Shown piece after piece: positions 54,572 to 64,000 of a stretch of 64,000 nucleotides of DNA. The DNA lies in NCBI GenBank assembly GCA_035631315.1, contig DASQIZ010000014.1:1-64000 (forward strand), written 5' to 3'. A program made the translations under genes and the position numbers. This stretch comes from 40CM-2-70-7 sp035631315 (GTDB lineage Bacteria > Gemmatimonadota > Gemmatimonadetes > Gemmatimonadales > GWC2-71-9). Positions within the stretch are counted from its first letter, which is position 1; each line of letters starts with the position of its first letter. The notes under the pieces were generated by a model. The model did no database searches, had not been told where the DNA came from, and was given only the letters and a program-made list of their open reading frames with translations.

Positions 54572-55534
54572 TTATTCAGCCTCATCGTCGGATTCGTGAT
54601 CGCGGCGACGGTCCACCACGAACACCGATCCGGCCTGGGTCTTTGCATAGCTCTTCATTTCCGTCGCCAGCTCCGAGACTTGCGCGGGGTGCGCGAACCG
54701 GCGGTGCTGATTCGTGACGATGCCGATGGACAAGGTCATGAGCGGCACCCGGTGCAGCTGGCCCCGTCGATCTTTGCCAAAGTAATACCCGGCCCGGCGG
54801 TCCTGCTCGTTGTACTGATACGGAATGAGCGTATCGAACACGCTGAGGATTTCACCGCACACTTCGGTGATCGCGTCGACGGGGATCATGAAGATGAAGT
54901 CGTCGCCGCCGATGTGGCCGATGAATCCCCGGGGGCCCGCCATCCCCTTCACGACGTCATGCAAAATCCGCGACAGCAGATAAATGACCCGGTCGCCGTC
55001 GTAGTAGCTGTACCGGTCGTTGTATTCCTTGAAATGATCGAGATCGGCGTAACAGACCGCGAACCACTCGCCCGCTTCCATGCGCCGGCGGATTTCCCGT
55101 TCGATCTCCGTGGTGCCGGGCAGACGCGTCGACGGATTGACGGCGACATCCCGTGCGGTCCGCGTCAGCAGTCCCTCGAGCCGGACCGCCTGCTCGGCCG
55201 GTTCGAGGAGCGGGGTCAGGACCTCATCGGCCCCGCTCGCGAACCATTCGCGCACCTTGTCGGTCACGTGCCGCCCCGCCACCGCGGCGAGGGGGACGAT
55301 GGCCGTGTACGGATCTCCCTTGAGTCGGGAACAGAGCTCGAGGGAGGCCGCACCGTCCGAGTCCGCGTCCACCAGCACGAGGAGGGGCAGCGCCCGCAGG
55401 ACCATCTGCTGGACCACCGCGGGATCCGACACCTGCACCAGACCCGTCTGTTTCCCGGTGATCCACGGGAGGAGAGTATCGGGGACGGAGCGGCCAGTCG
55501 GCGAAAAGAAGAGAATCGTCTGGCGCGTCCGCAC
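54572..55534 (-). CDS. Receiver-like plus GGDEF-type (GGDDF) protein
   Basis: A 320-residue protein. The first ~120 residues look like a degenerate response-regulator domain (LPLLVLVDADSDGAASLELC). A GGDEF domain follows: TRLPGTTEIEREIRRRM, FAVCYADLDHFKEYNDRYSY and FIGHIGGDDFIFMIP. The signature is GGDDF rather than GG(D/E)EF, so the fourth (catalytic glutamate) position is aspartate. It may be a weak diguanylate cyclase or a GTP/c-di-GMP sensor. GTG start with GAGGAG four bases upstream. Confidence 0.83.
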   Translation of the reverse strand: MRTRQTILFFSPTGRSVPDTLLPWITGKQTGLVQVSDPAVVQQMVLRALPLLVLVDADSDGAASLELCSRLKGDPYTAIVPLAAVAGRHVTDKVREWFASGADEVLTPLLEPAEQAVRLEGLLTRTARDVAVNPSTRLPGTTEIEREIRRRMEAGEWFAVCYADLDHFKEYNDRYSYYDGDRVIYLLSRILHDVVKGMAGPRGFIGHIGGDDFIFMIPVDAITEVCGEILSVFDTLIPYQYNEQDRRAGYYFGKDRRGQLHRVPLMTLSIGIVTNQHRRFAHPAQVSELATEMKSYAKTQAGSVFVVDRRRDHESDDEAE

Positions 55535-55605
55535 CGGGCTCCTCGCGTAAAAGTCGAGCGCGTCGAAACTTAGACCCCGTGGCGGGCGGTGTCAAACCAC
55601 GCGGG

Positions 55606-56382
55606 TCAAAACGCCACGCGCACGGAAAGGACGGAGAAATCGGGTCCCAGCAGGGTGTGGAGACTGGTGGACCGGTGGGTGGTGGCCGTGAGGCGGTTCG
55701 AGATCAGGGCGTCGAGCGCGCTCACGACGTGGTTGGCGAGGAGCAGTCCAAGCGCCCCTTGAGCGTTCCGGTAGCCGTTGTCACTGGTCCGGATCAGGTC
55801 CCGGAACGACTGCTGCTGCAGGGAGGCGTTCGCCCAGGTCCACAGATAGGCCGGGCCCACCGCGTGCCGGACGTAGAAGGAATCGGCGGCCAGAACCTGG
55901 GGACTGTTTGCCGGCGGCGGAACATTCGGGTCGGCCCAGTACGTCCGACGGGCGAGCAGCCAGACGGAGCCGTTGTAGGTCGTCGGATCAGTCTCAGGTA
56001 CCAGGGTGGTGGCGCTCAGGCTGAACCGCCCGGACGACGTGAATTTCTCCATCGTCTCGTAGTATTCGAAGATCGTGTCGCGGCGAACCGATGCGAAGCC
56101 GCGCTGGGCGACGGCGAACGCCAGTTGATGGTACAGCTCGGCGTTCACGTTGGCGTCGTGCTGGAGCTGGATATAGCGGGAGAGCACGTACAGCTCGACG
56201 GCGCCGTACACCGCGGCGCGGTCCTGCCCGGAGAGCGCCTGGCCGGTCCCCGGCAGGAGGAGGGACGCGAGCGGGCGTACCCAGGTTTTTTCGCGGAGGG
56301 CTACTGAGTCCACCTGGCCCTGCAGGGCCGTCGTCAGGCCCGATGCGATGATCACTCCGACCGTGAGCCACTGCCGGCGCAT
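55606..56382 (-). CDS. Secreted protein of unknown function
   Basis: A 258-residue protein with a signal peptide (LTVGVIIASGLTTALQGQVD). A glycine-containing hydrophobic segment follows (RPLASLLLPGTGQALSGQDR), resembling the DUF5683-like 'LPG-x-GQ' proteins of FCB-group bacteria, with several W/Y-rich segments and a final strand ending in F (LGPDFSVLSVRVAF). A C-terminal phenylalanine is compatible with an outer-membrane protein. ATG 56382 shares a base with the stop of the PorV-like gene, so the two are made together. Confidence 0.65.
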   Translation of the reverse strand: MRRQWLTVGVIIASGLTTALQGQVDSVALREKTWVRPLASLLLPGTGQALSGQDRAAVYGAVELYVLSRYIQLQHDANVNAELYHQLAFAVAQRGFASVRRDTIFEYYETMEKFTSSGRFSLSATTLVPETDPTTYNGSVWLLARRTYWADPNVPPPANSPQVLAADSFYVRHAVGPAYLWTWANASLQQQSFRDLIRTSDNGYRNAQGALGLLLANHVVSALDALISNRLTATTHRSTSLHTLLGPDFSVLSVRVAF

Positions 56383-57461
56383 CAGAAGGTCAGGCTGAAG
56401 GAGATGAACGTGGGGTTCGCGCCCAGGAGATCGGTGTTCTGCACGAAGGTGCGCGAGAAGTCGAGTCCGAAGGAACCGGTGTGCACGCCCATGCCGATGG
56501 ACGGACCGGACAGTCCCTGACGGGCGAACGCGTACCCGGAGCGGACGCGGATGGTCTCGTGGTAGCCGAGGTCGATCCCGAGCCGCATCTCGGGGGGCGC
56601 GGAGTTGTCCCAGGGACGGTCGAGGTCGGCCGCGAGACGAATATCCACCTGATTGAGTGCCGAGGACAGACCGAGCCGGCCCGAATCGGGTGCGGCGAGA
56701 GTCGGTCCCCCACCCTCTTCGGCGGGGCGAAGGTTGATCTGGTACAGGGCGCCGAGGGCGAGGCGGGCGGGGAGCGGGTCGGCTTGTGCCGCGTTGTTGA
56801 CCTGCAGCTTGAAGCCGATGTCTTTCACCGCGGCGCCGAACCGCAGCGCGCCTCCCGAGCCGACGGTGACCTGGGTCCCGATGTCGAACGCGTGCGTCAA
56901 GGCGTCGCTGCCGTTCGGCAAGCCGGCGCAACTTCCCTGACAGTCGATACTGAACTGGACCAGTTTGTAGGTCATGCCGACCGTGACGGCGCCGGCCAGG
57001 GACGTCGCGAACGACGCCATGTATTCGACGTTGCGCGGGAAAATTTTCGCGACGGCACTCAGACTGTCGGAGCCGACATCCTGCTCACCATAGTCGATCA
57101 GGAACACGCCGAGTCCGAAGGTGCCGATGCCCCGGCGGGGGACGAACATGGTGATGGCGGTACCTGGACCGGCGACGAAGTTCGCGCTGTTGACCCCGAA
57201 CTCGGGCGCCGCCATGGTCGCGAGACCGGCGGGATTCCAGAACAGGGCCTCCCCGCGGCCTTGCATCGTGACGCCCGCCTGCCCCATCCCGACACCTTGG
57301 GCGCCGACGGGGAGCAGGAGAAAGAGTGCGCCGGCGTTGGTGAGCTCGGACGACGAGCCCTCGTTCGTCGACTGCGCGGCGAGAGCCGGAGGGCCGGCCC
57401 AGCGGGCCAGCGCGAGTCCCGCGGCGAGGGCGACAGCCTCTCTAGATCGGCTTCGCTTCAT
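56382..57461 (-). CDS. PorV/PorQ-family (UPF0164) outer-membrane barrel protein
   Basis: A 359-residue protein with signal peptide (AVALAAGLALARWAGPPALA) and the family's N-terminal pattern: ELTNAGALFLLLPVGAQGVG, MGQAGVTMQGRGEALFWNPA and GLATMAAPEFGVNSANFVAG. This resembles FadL-like barrels such as PorV, the shuttle of type IX secretion. The end is GANPTFISFSLTF, with a terminal phenylalanine. No other type IX gene is in the window, so the function is open. ATG 57461 is chosen for its signal peptide; it overlaps the Trm112-like gene by 20 bp. Confidence 0.8.
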   Translation of the reverse strand: MKRSRSREAVALAAGLALARWAGPPALAAQSTNEGSSSELTNAGALFLLLPVGAQGVGMGQAGVTMQGRGEALFWNPAGLATMAAPEFGVNSANFVAGPGTAITMFVPRRGIGTFGLGVFLIDYGEQDVGSDSLSAVAKIFPRNVEYMASFATSLAGAVTVGMTYKLVQFSIDCQGSCAGLPNGSDALTHAFDIGTQVTVGSGGALRFGAAVKDIGFKLQVNNAAQADPLPARLALGALYQINLRPAEEGGGPTLAAPDSGRLGLSSALNQVDIRLAADLDRPWDNSAPPEMRLGIDLGYHETIRVRSGYAFARQGLSGPSIGMGVHTGSFGLDFSRTFVQNTDLLGANPTFISFSLTF

Positions 57462-57612
57462 CCACCAGCATGACCGGAATGTCGTCTTCGACGGGGTACG
57501 ACAACCGGCACGCGGGACACGCCAGCGTTTCGACGGGCGCGGTCCGGTGCTCGAGCGGGCCCTTGCACTTGGGACAGACGAGGATCGCGAGCAGGTCGGG
57601 AGAGACACTCAT
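57442..57612 (-). CDS. Trm112-family small zinc protein
   Basis: A 56-residue protein of the Trm112/YcaR family: LLAILVCPKCKGPLEHR, LACPACRLSYPVEDDIPVML. Four cysteines would bind zinc. In eukaryotes and archaea Trm112 activates methyltransferases; bacterial forms are poorly characterised and often sit near lipid A genes such as lpxK/kdsB. ATG 57612 overlaps the era stop by 4 bp. Confidence 0.88.
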   Translation of the reverse strand: MSVSPDLLAILVCPKCKGPLEHRTAPVETLACPACRLSYPVEDDIPVMLVDEAKPI

Positions 57613-58457
57613 CCTATGGAATACCCCAGGCGCTTGAGGGAAGATGCGTCCGCGCGCCATCGCGGCATGACCTTCACGTGAAGGTCCAGGAAGACCGGCT
57701 GGCCGGTGAGGGCCTCGATGCGCTCGCGGGCCTTTTGGCCGATGGCCTTGATCACCTTGCCCCCGGCCCCGATCACCATGCCCTTCTGGCTATCCCGTTC
57801 CACATAGACCGTCGCCCGAATATATACCGGCGTTTCCGCCTCCCGGAATTCATCCACGTCACACGCGAGACTATACGGCAGCTCCTCGCGCAACTCGCCG
57901 AAAGCGGCCTCGCGCACATACTCGGCGGCGAAGAACCGCAGGGGCTGGGTGGCCAGGTCGTCGACAGGATAAAGGAAGGGGCCTTCAGGGAGGTGGGCAC
58001 CGAGGGCGTCGCGGAGTGCATCGATGCCGGCGCCGGTGGCGGCGGAGATCGCGAGGCCGCCCGCTGGGGCTGCCACGTTTGGCCGGAGGTCGCTCTTCGT
58101 GTAGACGGTGATGATGGGTGCGCGCGGCAGCTGGGCGAGACCGGCGACTGCTGCCAGGGGTGGGGCTTGCCCCAGCCCGAGGGGGTGGAGGTAGGCGATG
58201 ACGTCGGCGCCCTGGAGGGTGGCGAGGGCGGCGGCGCGCATGACTTCCTGCAGCTGGTATTCCGGATCCAGGAGGCCGGGGGTGTCGGTGAAGATGAACT
58301 GGGTGTCGGCGGTGGTGACGAGGCCGACGACGGGCAGTCGGGTGGATTGGGGTTTGGGGGAGACGATGGCGAGGTGTTCACCGACGAGGGCGTTGAGGAG
58401 TGTGGATTTGCCGACGTTGGGGCGGCCGGCGAGGGCGACGATTCCGCAGTGGGGCAT
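57609..58457 (-). CDS. era: Ribosome-maturation GTPase Era
   Basis: A 282-residue GTPase that binds the 3' end of 16S rRNA. G motifs: GRPNVGKSTLLN (G1), SPKPQSTR (switch I, with conserved threonine), DTPG (G3) and TKSD (G4). The KH domain has GMVIGAGGKVIKAIGQKARE. It is the first protein gene after the rrn operon, separated only by a long inverted repeat. No Shine-Dalgarno is visible before ATG 58457 (TTTCTCCC precedes it). Confidence 0.95.
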   Translation of the reverse strand: MPHCGIVALAGRPNVGKSTLLNALVGEHLAIVSPKPQSTRLPVVGLVTTADTQFIFTDTPGLLDPEYQLQEVMRAAALATLQGADVIAYLHPLGLGQAPPLAAVAGLAQLPRAPIITVYTKSDLRPNVAAPAGGLAISAATGAGIDALRDALGAHLPEGPFLYPVDDLATQPLRFFAAEYVREAAFGELREELPYSLACDVDEFREAETPVYIRATVYVERDSQKGMVIGAGGKVIKAIGQKARERIEALTGQPVFLDLHVKVMPRWRADASSLKRLGYSIG

Positions 58458-58467
58458 GGGAGAAACT

Positions 58468-58536
58468 AAGTGCGGAGTGCGGAGTGCGAAATGTGGAGTT
58501 ACTCACTCCCCACTCGACACTCGGCACTCCGCATTT
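58468..58536 (-). repeat. Long imperfect inverted repeat between era and 5S
   Basis: Arms of 32 bp (58468-58499 and 58505-58536) are complementary at about 27 positions around a 5-nt loop. Each arm is built of imperfect ~7-9-nt units of the GCGGAGTGC / GAGTGCCGAGTG kind. It begins 6 bp after the 5S gene on the transcribed strand and ends 11 bp before era, with TTAGTTTCTCC following. It could be the rrn terminator or a mobile palindromic repeat. Confidence 0.65.
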
Positions 58537-58541
58537 GGAAA

Positions 58542-58659
<118 letters not shown>

Positions 58660-58723
58660 AATTTTCTTGGCAACCAACGACCATGTGTGTGGGTTCAAAG
58701 AAGCTCACCGAGAAACGTGGGAA

Positions 58724-63433
<4,710 letters not shown>

Positions 63434-63572
63434 AGAGAATTCGAAATAGCTCTTCCGAACGACTGGTACTTCGTGTGTCGTCCGAATCACGTTCAGAGTC
63501 AAACCCCTCACGGCACATGTCTGACCATGCACCGCTCAATCGGGGCCGCACTCCACACGCTCGACCATCAGT

Positions 63573-63584
63573 TCTCAAAGAGCA
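63573..63584 (-). promoter_or_regulatory. boxA antitermination element in the rrn leader
   Basis: TGCTCTTTGAGA on the transcribed strand, about 140 nt before 16S, is a good boxA match and mirrors the spacer copy. The leader from the predicted transcription start (~63608) to 16S is about 175 nt and holds no gene. Confidence 0.72.
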
Positions 63585-63614
63585 CCCGCGAAAAAATGTC
63601 GCGGGGAGAATCAC

Positions 63615-63643
63615 ATTCTAGTTGGGGTCCGAACCGGAGTCAA
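63615..63643 (-). promoter_or_regulatory. rrn operon promoter
   Basis: On the minus strand TTGACT (63643-63638), a 17-bp spacer, then TAGAAT (63620-63615): five of six matches to both sigma70 boxes. It lies about 180 bp upstream of 16S and just before the leader boxA. Between it and the gene ending at 63711 I see no other feature. Confidence 0.82.
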
Positions 63644-63710
63644 GGGGCCGTGTTCTCCACACTTACACCCCGTCTCGCACCCCAAAACACAGCGTGCGCA
63701 ATTCGTGCAG

Positions 63711-64000
63711 TTAATCCCCCGCCCCCGCCCTCGCCACCGGCCACACCCGCCGCCGAGCCGCCAACGACCTGAAGTCCTGCGCCGCGCGCTTGGCGACCGC
63801 ATCCTGCCGCTCGATCCGGTGATACCCACGGCCCTGAACCTCCAGATACGCGCGTGTTCCCGCGTAAACCAGCGCCGCCGCAAGATCCTCCGCCGACCAC
63901 GTTCGCAGCGCGGTCGTGTCGATCCCCAACAATCGAAAATTGTCGACGTACATGTGCTTCCCCTTCGGCATCCGGGACGCGAGAAAGGCATAGAGATGCA
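63711..64000 (-). CDS. Hypothetical protein, 5' end outside window
   Basis: The frame is open from the right edge of the window to TAA at 63711. The visible part is about 95 residues: LYAFLASRMPKGKHMYVDNF, RLLGIDTTALRTWSAEDLAA, ALVYAGTRAYLEVQGRGYHR, then a basic Arg/Ala-rich tail. ATG 63971 is in frame but need not be the start. I recognise no family. The compact, charged character with a conserved-looking GRGYHRIERQDAVAKR stretch suggests a real gene, but support is limited to coding-like composition and position upstream of rrn. Confidence 0.45.
   Translation of the reverse strand, partial: HLYAFLASRMPKGKHMYVDNFRLLGIDTTALRTWSAEDLAAALVYAGTRAYLEVQGRGYHRIERQDAVAKRAAQDFRSLAARRRVWPVARAGAGD

Noticed and set aside
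53801..55573. 590-residue open frame on the plus strand across two minus-strand genes, with others at 53727-54518 and 53646-54530
   Set aside because: It is Arg/Gly-rich nonsense created by the Pro/Ala repeat and GC bias; the minus-strand products have a zinc ribbon and a GGDEF domain.

Overview
The window is GC-rich, densely packed bacterial chromosome from a diderm, LPS-making organism. Gemmatimonadota (or a close FCB-type relative) is my best guess, and it is inference only. The support is an LpxC-FabZ fusion, a PorV/UPF0164 outer-membrane protein and BamA/Skp/Lol genes sitting beside Firmicute-like items (McsA-McsB-ClpC, BshC, DUF512-der-plsY-gpsA). GTG/TTG starts and 1-4 bp gene overlaps are very common. 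The 16S gene present here would settle the taxonomy.

Layout. (1) 1-1128 (+): 3' end of a secreted Ig-like/beta-propeller protein, then a terminator. (2) 1204-10117 (+): a surface-glycan operon (GT4, FemAB/GNAT, hexapeptide acyltransferase, polysaccharide deacetylase, AglD-like flippase, YfhO, DPM1-like GT2) ending with dapF. (3) 10197-18708 (-): DUF512 radical-SAM protein, der, plsY, gpsA, MerR, GT2, surE, pcm, DedA, acyP, tRNA-Arg(CCT) and an anchored TPR protein. Upstream of it lies a secreted TPR protein (18794-20392). (4) 20393-22092: an inverted pair of GC palindromes, a Fes-like esterase and tRNA-Gly(CCC). (5) 22093-53565 (-): a train of 27 genes with no gap above about 35 bp, transcribed from prfB: lysS, lolC/E, lolD, mcsA, mcsB, clpC, bamA, skp, lpxD, lpxC/fabZ, lpxA, a Gfo/Idh dehydrogenase, lpxB, a DUF374 (LpxJ-like) acyltransferase, lpxK, glutamate dehydrogenase, rlmH, AMMECR1, bshC, a small membrane protein, murJ, uvrC, thrC, larC, a second secreted TPR protein and a ClC channel. 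(6) 53669-58457 (-): era, a Trm112-like protein, a PorV-like protein, an unknown secreted protein, a GGDEF-type protein and a zinc-ribbon Pro/Ala-rich protein. (7) 58468-63643 (-): an rrn operon (promoter, boxA, 16S, tRNA-less spacer with boxA, 23S, 5S) followed by a long imperfect hairpin, then the 3' part of an unknown gene.

How they work together. The large train joins outer-membrane construction (lipid A synthesis, BamA, Skp, Lol) with quality control (arginine kinase McsB, adaptor McsA, ClpC unfoldase), translation (RF2, LysRS, RlmH) and wall-precursor flipping (MurJ). The glycan operon looks like a polyprenyl-phosphate-sugar system: the GT2 loads the carrier, the multi-pass proteins flip and/or transfer, and the deacetylase and acyltransferases modify the product.

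Three points of gene expression stand out. lpxC/fabZ has no ATG/GTG/TTG at its N-terminus and appears to begin at an AUC codon behind a strong Shine-Dalgarno. prfB carries the CTT-TGA-C programmed +1 frameshift. The rrn operon has a near-consensus promoter and two boxA elements. I found no CRISPR array, prophage, transposase or obviously new defence system.
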